From contig NC_090021.1 of assembly GCF_037176765.1 (NCBI RefSeq), positions 148,621,074 through 148,685,073 on the forward strand: a DNA stretch of 64,000 nucleotides, read 5' to 3'. How positions within the stretch are numbered: the stretch's first letter is position 1; each line of letters opens with the position of its first letter. The notes below the pieces were generated by a model. That model made no database searches and was not told the DNA's origin. It saw nothing but the letters and a program-made list of their open reading frames with translations. Shown in pieces: positions 1-10,620 of this stretch. The translations under genes were made by a program, and so were the position numbers. This DNA comes from Anolis sagrei (taxonomy: Eukaryota; Chordata; Lepidosauria; Squamata; Anolidae).

Positions 1-241
1 GTCAATGTCTATTTTCCCCAAATTCCATGTTCATATTTGGGCATATGGAATATTCGTGCCAAGTTTGGTCCAGATCCATCATTGTTTGAGTCCACAGTGC
101 TCTCTGGATGTGGGTGAACTACAACTCCCAAACTCAAGGTCAATGCCCACCAAACCCTTCTAGTGTTTTCTGTTGGTCAGGGGAGGCCTGTGTGCCATGT
201 TTGATTCAGTTCCATCATTGATGGAGTTTTGAATGCTCTTT
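1..241 (+). repeat. Interspersed repeat family B, left part of a split copy
   Basis: This matches the fuller copy at 59050-59627 and, reversed, the interior of the hAT element at 2156-2901. Shared phrases include tccatcattgtttgagtcc and gaactacaactcccaaactc. The copy is interrupted at 241 and resumes at 1356; both sides of the break carry gaatgctcttt. I cannot assign the family to a superfamily. Confidence 0.7.
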
Positions 242-1355
242 TTTCCTTTTTTTTCTATCTTTAATATTTTTTATTTAAATATTTGACACAATCTCATATA
301 TAATCAGAAAATATACGTTCAGAAATAATGAAACATGTCTAGATCTGTATGTAGACGGCAACTTGTACAAAGTAAGTATAACATATTATACCATTCACTC
401 GGGTTTAAGTCACTTTTAAAGGAAAATTCATGCAAACTATTCCTAACTAGAACTGTTTCCATCTAGCTAACAGCAATAGTGCCATCAGCTACTCCCCCCG
501 CCCCCCATATATCATATGCAAAATAAATAAATAAAAAAGAATAAAAATGCCAATTTATTTTTTTGGAGATTCCTTACAAGGCAAGAAATATATCTTCATG
601 ATCAAGACGGTTTCAGAGTATGTCCAAATACATCTTGATATTACATCAATTTAAAAAAAACAAGAATGGGAGCAGGCAACAAAGTACTCTCTTATGACTA
701 GAGCTTTCTGACTATTTTACATACACAGGCATGGACAATTGCAAAAATCCAATTTGCGTAAATTGAAAGATGTACAAAATCATAATCGAATGTTTCATTA
801 GCATTATGCCAACATATTTAATTTTTCCGGGAATCACTTTTTTCTATTTTATAGCATTCCAGCTTGTCCACATAGTATTACATATTTCATTTTTTTAAAA
901 ATTCTTTCCCTTTTCTTTTCTTTTCTTTTTTTCTCCCTCCCCCCCCCCCCCTTCCCTTTCCTTTCTTGACAACTATACATAATCCCTTTTCTAAACATCC
1001 ACATAGTATTCACATCTCAGGAGTTCCACCATAACACATATACCATGGGAAAAAACTAGGTTCTTGTGGGTTTTTTCGGGCTATAGAGCCATGTTCTAGA
1101 GGCATTTCTCCTGACGTTTCGCCTGCATCTATGGCAAGCATCCTCAGAGGTAGACCTCTACCTCTGAGGATGCTTGCCATAGATGCAGGCGAAACGTCAG
1201 GAGAAATGCCTCTAGAACATGGCTCTATAGCCCGAAAAAACCCACAAGAACCTAGTGATTCCAGCCATGAAAGCCTTCAACAATACATGGGAAAAAAGTC
1301 ACACCAAAAGAGCACCAAAGGATTCCTCGTCATTTCTTTCTTCAGAAGAAGTTCA
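242..1355 (-). repeat. Retroposed insertion with poly(T) head, possible processed retrocopy
   Basis: The segment lies between two copies of gaatgctcttt (231-241 and 1356-1366), an 11-bp target-site duplication. Its left edge is T-rich; read on the minus strand it ends in an A-rich tail with AATAAA-like hexamers just upstream. The body is AT-rich, non-coding, has a C-run near 945, and resembles no other repeat in the window. It could be a reverse-transcribed 3' UTR or a LINE 3' end. A younger element sits inside it at 1056-1285. Confidence 0.5.
1056..1285. mobile_element. Family A repeat in fold-back (palindromic) form
   Basis: Arms 1056-1153 and 1158-1255 are exact reverse complements (98 bp each) around a 4-bp spacer; a short tail runs to 1285. 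The whole is flanked by the 12-bp duplication catgggaaaaaa (1044-1055 and 1286-1297). The core cctgacgtttcgcctgcat recurs as single-arm copies near 13.9, 16.8, 36.5 and 56.5 kb and as a decayed fold-back near 55.5 kb. The long duplication suggests a retroelement. Penelope-like elements often give inverted partial copies, but that assignment is a guess. Confidence 0.7.
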
Positions 1356-1551
1356 GAATGCTCTTTGATTGTAGGTGAACTATAAATCCCAGCAACTACA
1401 ACTCCCAAATAACAAAATCATTTTTTTTTAGTGATGGTCATTCGTTGGCCTAATAGGCATGTTGTGTCCAAATTTGGTGTCAATTCGTCCAGTGGATTTT
1501 GAGTTATGCTAATCCCACAAATGAACATTACATTTTTTTATTTATATAGAT
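1356..1551 (+). repeat. Interspersed repeat family B, right part of the split copy
   Basis: This continues the family after the insertion, ending at the tail tttatttatatagat that also ends the 59 kb copy. Joining 1-241 and 1356-1551 gives the same order of segments as 59050-59627. Confidence 0.65.
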
Positions 1552-2155
1552 GAATATATATTCTATCCAATTAGATAAAGGATTGCTTCTAACCTTATTT
1601 CCACAGCTGAGTAGCCAGTACTTTTCTAGATACCTTGACTTCAAATTCAGATACCTGTCTCCACTAAATCCTTTCTGTTTATGAAACTTTACTTGAGATT
1701 CAAAATATCTTTCTAAAAATATAACTTAAAACATTTTAAAGTATTTTCCCTCTGACGTAGAAATTGTTGAGGTATTTTTTGTTATTGACCTCTAACCTTT
1801 CCCTGGGCTACGGTTTACCTGGCATCGTGCTACCTACTGTCTATAAATGAATAATATCCTGCCTGCTGACCTTGTATCACTCACTTGTTTTCCTTAGAGA
1901 TCTACTCTTATTCATTTTTAATGCCACACCTTGATACTTCTGTGCTAAAGTTTCCACTAAGTTTGCCAGTGTAATTAGTTTGTTATTGTATTTGCAGAGA
2001 GTTTCAAGGCAATTTTTAATGAATTATGCAACAGAGTTGTTTCAAAAATATTTATTCTGATCAGTTTGATTTTTTATACTAATCTCCAAACAGTTGGATA
2101 TTTAACCATACAATTCTACACTCAAGACATGACCAACATAAGAAACCCACTATAC

Positions 2156-2901
2156 CAGTGGTTCTTAACCTACCTAATGTCACGAACCCTTAATACAGTC
2201 CCTTATGTTGTGATGACCCCCAACCATAACATTATTTTTGTTGCTTCTTCTTAACTGTAATTTTGATATGGTTCTGAATCGTAATGTAAATACCTGCTAT
2301 GCAGGATGGATTTTCATTCACTGGACCAAATTTGGCCCAAATACCCGATACGCCCAAATTTGAATACTGGTGGGGTTGGAGGAGATTGATGTTGTCATTT
2401 GGGAGTTGTAGTTGCTGGGATTTATAGTTCGCCTACAATCAGAGAGCTTTCTGAACTCCACCAACGATGGAATTGAATCAGACCTGGCTACACAGAAATC
2501 CCACGACCAACAGAAAATGCTAGAATGGCTTGGTGGGCATTGACCTTGAGTTTGGGAGTTGTAGTTCTCCTAAATCCAGAGAGCACTGTGGACTCAAACA
2601 ATGATCAATCTGGACCAAACTTGGCACGAACACTCACTATGTCCAAATGTGGACTCTGGTGGAGTTTGGGGAAAATAGACCTTGACATTGGGAGTTGTAG
2701 TTACTGGGATTTATAGTTCACCTACAATCAAAGAGCATTCTGAACCCCACCAATGAAGGAATTGAACCAGACTTCCCACACAGAACCCCCAAGATCAACA
2801 GAAAATATTGTATATTCTGATGGTCTTCGGGGACCCCTCTGACACCCCCTCACGACCCCCCCCCCCCCCAGGGTCCCGACCCCCAGGTTTGAGAAACACT
2901 G
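2156..2901 (+). mobile_element. hAT (Charlie/SPIN-like) non-autonomous transposon with intact target duplication
   Basis: The ends are inverted (cagtggttcttaacct at the left, aggtttgagaaacactg at the right) and the element is flanked by perfect copies of cactatac at 2148-2155 and 2902-2909. The left 180 bp, with the phrase gacccccaaccataacatta, resembles the SPIN/URR1 group of hAT elements as I remember them. The interior, about 2330-2800, is family B sequence in reverse orientation. A poly(C) run lies near 2858. Confidence 0.85.
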
Positions 2902-3040
2902 CACTATACGAAATTCATATACAATGTGGGTGAATTAATTTGGCACATGAAACAGCCACACAAATAGTGGGGAATAAGCATCATGCCATAATGGCATTTC
3001 AACAAAAGAAAAATAATTTCAATTATTTGCACTAATTACA

Positions 3041-3475
3041 CTAGTGTTTCTCAGCCTTCGTACTTCCATGACCCCTTATTCCAGTTCCTCATATTGTGGT
3101 GACCCCCCCAACCATAACATTATTTTCATTGCTACTCCATAACGGTTATGAATTGTAATGTCAATATCTGATATGCAGGATGTATTTTCATTCACTGGAC
3201 CAAATTTGATAGAAGACCCGATACGCCCAAATTTGAATTCCAGTAGAGTGGGGAGGGGGAGGATTGATTTTGTTATTTGGGAGTTGTAGTTGCTGGGATT
3301 TATAGTTAACCTACAATCAAAGAGTATTCTGAACGCTACCAATGATGGAATTGAACCAAACTTGGCACACAGAACTCCCATAAGCAACAGAAAATACCGG
3401 AAGGGTTTGGTGGGCATTGACCTTGAGTTTTGGAGTTGTAGTTCACCTACATTCAGAGAGCCTTCTCAGTGGTGG
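3041..3475 (+). mobile_element. Second, incomplete copy of the same hAT family
   Basis: It starts with a decayed terminal repeat (ctagtgtttctcagcc) and follows the 2156 copy through the gacccccccaaccataacat phrase, the jump into family B sequence, and the phrase caatgatggaattgaacca. The right terminal repeat is missing and L2-like sequence follows at once. Confidence 0.7.
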
Positions 3476-3482
3476 TGAAATT

Positions 3483-4615
3483 TATTTATTTTTATTTATT
3501 TCAAGTATTTATTTTTATTTATTTCAAGTATTTATATCCTGTCCTTCTCACCTCTGAAGAGGGACTCAGGACGGCTTACAACAGGCAACCATTAGATGCC
3601 AAACAATACATTAAAATACAATGTTATAATTAAAACAGCAATTAAACAATTATAAACATTCAATTTAAAACAGTCCACCGGTTCAGATCAATCCATTGTG
3701 GTCACTTAAAACATTCTCTACCCAGTTGCTACATCTACTTCTCAAATGCTTGATTCCATAACCAGGTTTTAAGTTTTTTATGAAAGGCCAGGATGGAGGG
3801 GGCAGACCTATTTCACTGGGGAGGGAGTAATCTATTCAAAATGTAACAAGAGCATGGACCACCATGGCCAAGTCAGACTTCCCAAGATATGGGCACAGCT
3901 GGTGCACAAGTTTTAATAGTGCAAAAGCTCCCCTGGCCACTGCCGAAAGCTGGGGTTCCAGGCTCAGCGATGGATCAGAGCGACTGAGCAAATGCTTTAT
4001 AGCGGGCTGCCGAGTTGTCAGGGATCCCATCTTGAGAGACGGGATTCAACAGCCCTCTGACTACTCGAAATAGTTCCGCCGGATGGTTCCTTGTGGATGC
4101 AAAACTAGCCACAAAGAAAGATTTCTGTGCAGCTTTTATTGTCACAGTGTATGCCCTTAGATAGGCAGCAGCCATGTTTGGTTTGATTCGCTAAGCTTTG
4201 AATGCCACACGTATTCTAGTCCCCTATTCCTTCGCTTCATCATTGCCAGCGCCTTGTTGAACCAGATCAGCTCCCTAGCGAAATCAGATCAGCTCCCTCC
4301 CTCCTGATGTTTAGAAAGAAATTAAAAACTTGGCTGTGGGACCAGACCTTTGCAGGGTAATTCATTGCAATAAATGGATATGAAATAAGTACAATCATGA
4401 TTGGAATAGCTCCTGGACTATGACTTTGGATTTGTGTGGGCTTAACAATTGGTTTTTAATGCATATATGTTTTTCTTAACTTTTATGGTTTGATATATAT
4501 GTTTATTGTTTTTTACATGTTTTTTAATACTGCATTGAATTATTGCCAATTTGTAAGCTGCTCTGAGTCCCTTTCAGGGTGAAAAGGGTGAGGTATAAAT
4601 ATAGTAAATAAATAA
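3483..4615. repeat. L2-type LINE fragments in both orientations
   Basis: The block opens with a minus-strand L2-like tail (tttatttattt, then a segment ending ggcttacaa). Around 3975-4175 the minus strand encodes a peptide like the L2 region before the reverse transcriptase (NHPAELFRVVRGLLNP). From about 4290 to 4615 a plus-strand L2 3' end follows, with ctgagtccctttcagggtg and an aataaataaat tail. These are several truncated insertions side by side; exact borders are uncertain. Confidence 0.6.
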
Positions 4616-4619
4616 ATGT

Positions 4620-5565
4620 ATTTTGGAATAATCAATTAGAGAAGTGAAACACAGTTGTTGTGTGCTGATTTAAGAAAATGGTTGCATATAGCAGAGGTGC
4701 ACATTTCAATTACCATTTAAAAACAAAGGCAGAAACAGAAAAAAGGTGGAGCTGATTTCAGAGGCTCTTTTCTATGGGCGAACAAGGATTTAAACCCTTG
4801 TCTCCAGAATTACAGCACAATACTCATATTACTATACCACACTGGGTGTCTGAATCACGATTATTCAAATACATAACTTACTTATAAGAAGTGGGCTAGA
4901 GTATTACATTACACTTTCAATCTTCACAGTTGAGTAGGAAATGCCTGATTCTTACTGACAACAAGCTCTCTTAAGACACAATTTTGTGACTGAAATTTAC
5001 ATAATTTACATAATAACAATGTTCTTTTTATTTTCATTATGTATTTAAAACATTAAAATGATGAAAAAGAATTTGAGTTCTGACCCACAAATAAAGGCAG
5101 TGACTTCATTTTGTGTATAAAGTACTCTCTATGATAACCTTTGTTTACTTCCAGCAAGCACAGACTTGTCACAGACACCCACAAACTATGAGCTTTGTAC
5201 TTTCTTTATCATGGTCTGCACAATAAACAGGTGTAACCAAGCACAAGATTATATTAGGGTTCAGTCTAAACTACTGAAACCAATAGCAGCAAAGGCATTC
5301 AGACTGGCTTGTGTGTTTGTTTATTTATTTACTTACTTACTTAGTTATTCTCCCGAGAAAGACTCAAGGCAGCTAATATGAAATATGAGACAACGCAAAT
5401 TAAAACAATGTACGTGCATTAAAATATAAATATAAAAACAATTAAGTTCAAGTATCTTACAGTATCATCCTATGCATGGTATTCTGAAATATGTCCCATT
5501 CACTTCACTTAAAATTTAATACCAGGGAAGGATATGTAGGAGAAAGACCCATAGAATCCAGAAGG
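4620..5565. other. Mostly unique AT-rich intergenic sequence
   Basis: I see no exon, RNA gene or clear complete transposon. A short L2-like tail (about 5310-5400, tttatttacttactt then ggcagctaat) is the only recognisable repeat. Confidence 0.5.
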
Positions 5566-5570
5566 TCATA

Positions 5571-5891
5571 AGTAAAAGTAAAGGTTTCCCCTTGACATGA
5601 AGTCTAATCAAGTCCGATCCTGCAAGGTGGTGCTCATCTCCATTTCTAAGCCGAAGAGCCAGCATTGTCCGTAGATGCCTTCTAGGTAATCTGACCGGCA
5701 TGACTGCATGGAGCGTTGCTACCTTCCCGCCAAGCAGTACCTATTGAGCTACTTACATTTGCATGTTTTCAAACTGCTAGGTTGACTGAAGCTGGAGCTA
5801 ACAACAGGAGCTCACCCTGTCCATGGATTCGAACCACTGACCTTCCAGTCAGCAAGTTCTACAGCCACCACAGCCCTTACGGGGTGGGGGG
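5571..5891 (+). repeat. tRNA-derived squamate SINE, copy 1 of a tandem pair
   Basis: It has the typical order: aaaggtttcccc head, gtggtgctcatctccattt, ggcatgactgcatggagcg, then a tRNA-like segment with ggattcgaaccactgacc. It is flanked by ggtcata (5564-5570 and 5893-5899). Confidence 0.8.
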
Positions 5892-5904
5892 GGGTCATAG
5901 AAGG

Positions 5905-6229
5905 CAAAGGTAAAGGTTTCCCCAGACATTAAATCTAGCGTCCAACTCTGGAGGGTGGCATTCATCTCCATTACTAAGCCTAAGAACTGGTGTTGTCCAT
6001 AGATGCCTCCAAGGTCATGTGGCCAGCATGACTGCATGGAGCGCCATTACCTTCCCGCCGAGCGATACTTATTGATCTACTCATATTTGCATGTTTTTGA
6101 ACTGCTAGGTTGGTAGATGCTGGGGTTAACAGCAGGAGCTCACCCTGCTCCCCGGATCTGAACCGCCGACCTTTTAGTCAGCAAGTTCAGCACCTCAGTG
6201 GTTTAACCCGCTGAGCCACCGGGGACAGA
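5905..6229 (+). repeat. tRNA-derived squamate SINE, copy 2 of a tandem pair
   Basis: Same family and orientation as the preceding copy, ending gctgagccaccgggg. The flanks carry gggtcata at 5892-5899 and 6230-6237, so the middle ggtcata is shared with copy 1. Confidence 0.8.
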
Positions 6230-6337
6230 GGGTCATACATAGAAGTAAATATGCATAGGATTGTGTGGCAAAGTTATATTATGCTCTTATCAGTTCTGAC
6301 TGTAGCGAGGGTGTGTGGCAAATGTAATTTTCAATAC

Positions 6338-6516
6338 AATCAGTCCTCCACAATCCTCGATTCTGTATTCACAGTTTGAAATTAAAAAAAAAACAACAGA
6401 AAACAAATCTTGATTTTGCCATTTTTTTTTTTACACCGTTGCATACAATGTGATTTTGACATCCACAGGGGGTCCTGGAACTAAACCCCAGTGGATGCCA
6501 AGTGCCTACTGTATAC
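6338..6516. mobile_element. Tigger-like MITE
   Basis: The left end caatcagtcctccaca and right end ggatgccaagtgcctactg are inverted relatives, with flanking TA-like bases, and the middle has the ttgattttgccattt phrase typical of this pogo/Tigger family. It is diverged. Confidence 0.5.
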
Positions 6517-7104
6517 TAACTCAGAAAGCAATTAAACAAATTGCCAGTCATCACAGATAAAATAATCAATAAGATAAAGAGCCCATAACAGCCATGAACT
6601 GTAGATAAAAATGCTAAGGTGCATTAGAGGGTGGAATTGTGCACCTGAGTCCTAGCATTCCACGATTATTATTTCTTTTTTACTATTGTCCTTAGCCCTC
6701 TCGTTAGCTATCAAAAGGTAACTTATATGATACAAAATCATAAAATCAAGATGTGACATACATGCCATGACTGCAATTATCTGCAAGGTAAAACTGGATG
6801 AGTTTAACAAGAAGCTTTATTAAATTTAGAAGACCTTACATTCAATTCACACAACAGTTCATATTTCACTATTATAATCAAACATGATACAAGGCAATGC
6901 ACCAATATTGAAAACGGGAGAAGGGATTTGAATTGGGTGAAGCTTTTTCATCCGGTAGCTCTTAATGAAATTCTTTCCCTACACAACTGGTAAAAGCACA
7001 GAAAAATCTCTCACGTCTTGTTACTTCCTTTAATTACTATGGAAAGGGAAGTGTCAAGCCTTTACCTGCAATTTATTAGTTTACATAGATAGTATTCTAT
7101 CTTT

Positions 7105-7545
7105 AGCACAGCAGGTTAATCACCCACTGTAGCTGCAGTAAATCTTGCCAAGCGAAAGGTTGACAGTTCGAAGCCGGATCAGGGTGAGCTCCTGACCTTC
7201 AGCCCAGCTCCCCACCCACCTGGCGGATCTCAAACAGCAATGTGAGTAGATAAATTAAAGTAGAGAGGTATTTTAGGCAAATCAGAAAAGAAGGAAAGTT
7301 TACGAACAAAGAAAGCTCTTCAGCAAGGAGATGGAGTGACAGCACCCCCTGTGGCCAGAACCGAGCACAGCCTCCAAAAGATGCTGAAAGATGGGAAAAA
7401 AGCCTATCTATACTTCTATCCATTGTCTGTCTTGTCATTGTATAATCAGCATTGAATGTTTGCCATATATGTGTTCTGTGATCCGCCCTGTGTTTTCCCT
7501 TTGGGGGGAGAAGGACGGACTATAAATACTGTAAATAAATAAATA
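7105..7545 (+). repeat. tRNA-like SINE with aataaataaat tail
   Basis: A tRNA-like segment (gaaaggttgacagttcgaa) is followed by a body with gacagcaccccctgtggccag and a 3' part shared with 35545-35800 (gtttgcc, gtgatccgccctg, aaatactgtaaataaataaa). The two copies define a family distinct from the aaaggtttcccc SINE. Confidence 0.6.
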
Positions 7546-7582
7546 GCATCTGTTTTACTAGTAATTTACATTGCATTTTTAC

Positions 7583-7690
7583 TTTGTTGTTGTTCATTCG
7601 TTCAGTCATCTCTGACTCTTCGTGACCTCATGGACCAGCCCACGCCAGAGCTCCCTGTCGGCCGTCACCACCCCCAGCTCCTTCATTTTT
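7583..7690 (-). mobile_element. RTE-BovB LINE 3' end fragment
   Basis: The plus strand reads ttgttgttcattcgttcagt and then cgtgacctcatggaccagcc, the reverse complement of the BovB 3' end seen whole at 12766-13578. Only the last 100 or so bases are present. Confidence 0.75.
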
Positions 7691-7764
7691 ACTTAGGACA
7701 CCCAAATTGGACTTGTCAGTGCACTGATAGCACTCTACCCCATTTCCTCTAAATGTGAAGGAAC

Positions 7765-9030
7765 TCAAAGAATCATAGAATCACAGTTGGAGGAAACCAC
7801 AAGGTCCGTGCAGTCCAATCCCATTTTGCCATGCAGAAACACACAAAGCACTTCAAACAGATGGCCATCCAGCTTCTGCTTAAAATCCTCCAATCTGAGG
7901 CAGCAGTATATTCCACTGCCAAATAGTTCTTGCAATTAGAAAGTTCTTCCTAATGTTTAGGTGAGAACTTTTTTTCTTGCCATTTGAACCCATTGTTCCA
8001 TGTCCTAGTATCCAGAGCAGCAGAAAACAAACTCACCCAAATCTTTGATCATTTTGGTCGCCCTTCTCTAGACACATTCCAGCTTGTCAATATACTTCTT
8101 GAATTGTGGTGCCCAGAACTGGACACAGTGCCATTCCAGGTGAGGTCTGAACAGAGTGGGACTAGACTTCCCTCCGTTTTCACACTATACTCCTGTTGAT
8201 GCAGCCTACAATCGCAATGGGTTTTGTAGCTGCTGAATCACACTTTTGACTCATGTTCAGGTTGTGCTCTGCCAAGACTCCTGGATTTCTTTCCCATGTA
8301 TAGGTCTTCACAGTCATTTATGGATCCACTGCCAAGACCTTAGGTAAAGGTTGCCCCCTGACATTAAGTCCAGTCGTGTCCGACTCTGGTGTATGGTGCT
8401 CATCTCCATTTCTAAGTCAAAGAGCCGGCATTGTCCATAGACATCTCCAAGGTCATGTGGCCGGCATGACTGCATGGAACACCATTACTTTCCCGCTGGG
8501 GCGGTACCTATTGATCTACTCACATTTGCATGCTTTCAAACTGCTAGGTTGGCAGAAGCTGGGGCTGACAGCAGAAGCTCATGCCGCTCCCCAGAATCGA
8601 ACCTGCGACCTTTCGGTCAACAAGTTCAGCAGCTCAGTGCTTTAACCCACTGCGCCACCGGGGCCAAGACCCTACCTCTATCATATTCAGGCATGATCAT
8701 TGTTTTCAAGTCATCCTATATTCTGTGCATTTCATTTTTATTGCCTAAGTGTAGTACCATAAATTTCTTCCTGTTGTAATTCATTTTGTTAGTTTTAGCC
8801 TGCTCTATAATCTGTTAAGGTCATTTTAGATTCTGATTCTGACCTCTGGGGCATTTGTTATCCATTCCAATTTGGTGTCATCTGCAAATTGATAAGCTTG
8901 CCTTTTATTCCATTGTCCAAATCATTGATAAAGACGTTGAATAGCACTGGACCCAAGACACAACCCTGTGGCCCCCCACTGGTCACTTCTCTCCTTATTG
9001 CATTAATGTGCTATAGGAATATACAGGTTT
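7765..9030 (-). mobile_element. CR1 LINE fragment interrupted by a SINE
   Basis: The 3' end (aatcatagaatcacagttgg) lies at the left. The antisense carries CR1 phrases such as gacacattccagcttgtcaa and, further upstream in the element, ggtgtcatctgcaaattgat from the reverse transcriptase region. The SINE at 8341-8662 splits it. Confidence 0.75.
8341..8662 (+). repeat. tRNA-derived SINE inserted in the CR1 copy
   Basis: Full-length member of the aaaggt...ccaccggg SINE family. Flanking gccaagacc occurs at 8331-8339 and again directly after the SINE, and CR1 sequence resumes, so the SINE is younger than this CR1. Confidence 0.8.
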
Positions 9031-9074
9031 TGGCCTTCCAGGGAAAGCCACAGGAAAACTATTCCTTGGTTTAA

Positions 9075-9225
9075 AAAAAAAGGTTAAAATTTTCCTTGAC
9101 ATTATGTCTAGTCATGTTCAACTCTAGGGGGTGGTGCTCATCTCCATTTCTAAGCTGAAGAGCCAGCATTATCTGTAGACACCTCCAAGGTCTTGTGGCC
9201 AGCATGACTGCACGGAGAGCTGTAG
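9075..9225 (+). repeat. Truncated tRNA-derived SINE (5' half)
   Basis: It has gtggtgctcatctccatttc and the ggccagcatgactgcacgga phrase but lacks the tRNA-like second half. It lies 100 bp from the CLIC5B splice donor, inside the CLIC5 intron. Confidence 0.65.
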
Positions 9226-9323
9226 AACACTGAAAATTCAAGTACAGATATTCTTCTCCCCATCCCATGTGGGAAAGTATGCTATATTTGATCCACCCAA
9301 TTCTGTATATTATTAGCACTTAC

Positions 9324-9791
9324 CTTAACAAAGACAAAAATCTGATGAGCCACTTCTTGAGCGTTATTGTTTTCTTCCGAATTACTGTTGCAAGGAAATC
9401 TGATTGTATTCTTGATATTACCCTGGATATTCTTCAGAAAGAAATCAGTTGGAGACAATGCCAATCGCATTCTTTCTATCTGCTCAACGGACAGACTTGG
9501 ACTCAGCAGTTCTCGCTTTCCCTGCCTTCGCTGGTCTTCTGGAGTATCTCGTTCAGAAGAATCACTTTCTTCATCCCCATCATACTCATACCGAGAGGAC
9601 AATGAATTTGTTTGGCTGTTTTCTGGGCTTTCTTGATATCCCATATCTATGCTGCCAAGCATGGTAGTACAAGACTTCTGGTCTTCATTAATATGATCAT
9701 AAATTTGTCTATCTTCTTCTTCCAGAGCTGGAATTTCATACATCCTTGTATCGATGTTTTCATATATATTATTATATTCCACATTTTCCAT
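9324..9791 (-). CDS. CLIC5: CLIC5, first coding exon of the long isoform (CLIC5B)
   Basis: This exon encodes 156 residues of the isoform-specific N-terminus of chloride intracellular channel 5, a GST-fold protein tied to actin and ezrin-rich membranes. It opens MENVEYNNIYENIDTRMYEI, which parallels the human CLIC5B start (Tyr-rich, NxxYxxIY pattern), continues acidic and Ser-rich (about residues 60-85), and ends QIFVFVK just before a consensus GTAAGT donor at 9322-9323. In human CLIC5B the first exon also ends in phase 0 after FVK, followed by the thioredoxin-like domain that starts AGIDGESIGN. That domain is not in the window; the other exons must lie beyond the left edge. The ATG context (attATGg) is good and the alignment to human starts here. 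The 5' UTR limit is unknown. ENPP4 lies upstream on the opposite strand. Confidence 0.9.
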
Positions 9792-10107
9792 AATGGGTAC
9801 CTGGTTAAATTTGTTGTGCGTCTGGGAATTGGAATCAAGTTGGCACTGGCAACAGATATATACAGCATTTGAGTGTAAGCAATGCCTGTGGCATGATCTC
9901 TGAAGATATTGTTACACATGACAGATTTCTAACAATCATTTACCGAGAGCTTTAAATCAACAAACTGCATACTCAGGGAAAACTGGTTCCCTCTTAACCC
10001 TTGAGCAGTCCAAAGTACTTCAAATGTTCCTCAAAGATTTTAAATGCCCTATGGCAGTCTTTTTCAAACCTCTCCTTCTTTGCATGGCTGATAGAGTAAC
10101 CTGGCCA

Positions 10108-10290
10108 TTTCACAATGAAAGCTAAGGAGCCACCAGTGTTGCAATGGGTTAAACTCTTGTGCCAGTAGGATTGCTGACTGAAAGGTTCGTGATTTGAATC
10201 CAGAGAGCAGGGTGAGCTCCCATCTGTCATCTCCAGCTCATGTGGGGACATGAGAGAAACCTCCCACAGGATGGTAAAACATCTGGACAT
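10108..10290 (+). repeat. Sauria SINE, plus orientation, truncated
   Basis: tRNA-like head (caatgggttaaactcttgtg, then gtgatttgaatcc) followed by the Sauria body (tgtggggacatgagagaaac). The 3' part is missing where the next, inverted copy begins. Confidence 0.75.
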
Positions 10291-10563
10291 ACTTTTTTTT
10301 TTGTCATGTCAGGAGCGACTTGAGAAACTGCAAGTCGCTTCTGGTGTGAGAGAATTGGCCATTTGCAAGGACGTTGCCCAAGGGACGCCCAGATGATTTG
10401 ATGTTTTTATCATCCTTGTGGGAGGCTTCTCTCATGTCCTCGCATGTGAAGCTGGAGCTGATAGAGGGAGCCCATCCGCCTCTCCCTGGATTTGAACCTG
10501 CGACCTGTCGGTCTTCAGTCCTGCCAGCACAGGGGTTTAACCCACTGCGCCACTGGGGGCTCC
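10291..10563 (-). repeat. Sauria SINE, minus orientation
   Basis: Poly(T), gtcatgtcaggagcgacttg, the lizard Sauria body, and the tRNA-like head ending cccactgcgccactgggggc. With the neighbouring plus copy it forms an inverted SINE pair 0.3 kb upstream of the CLIC5B ATG. Confidence 0.85.
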
Positions 10564-10568
10564 ATACC

Positions 10569-10620
<52 letters not shown>

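Noticed and set aside
5800-6200. tRNA-like segments such as ggttcgaatcc-type boxes in SINEs
   Set aside because: They are parts of SINEs, lack a foldable complete cloverleaf, and are not tRNA genes.
1-9300. CLIC5A first exon or CLIC5 exons 2-6
   Set aside because: No minus-strand match to DPEIELFVK, GNCPFSQRLFM or later CLIC motifs was seen; the CLIC5 intron is long in other vertebrates.
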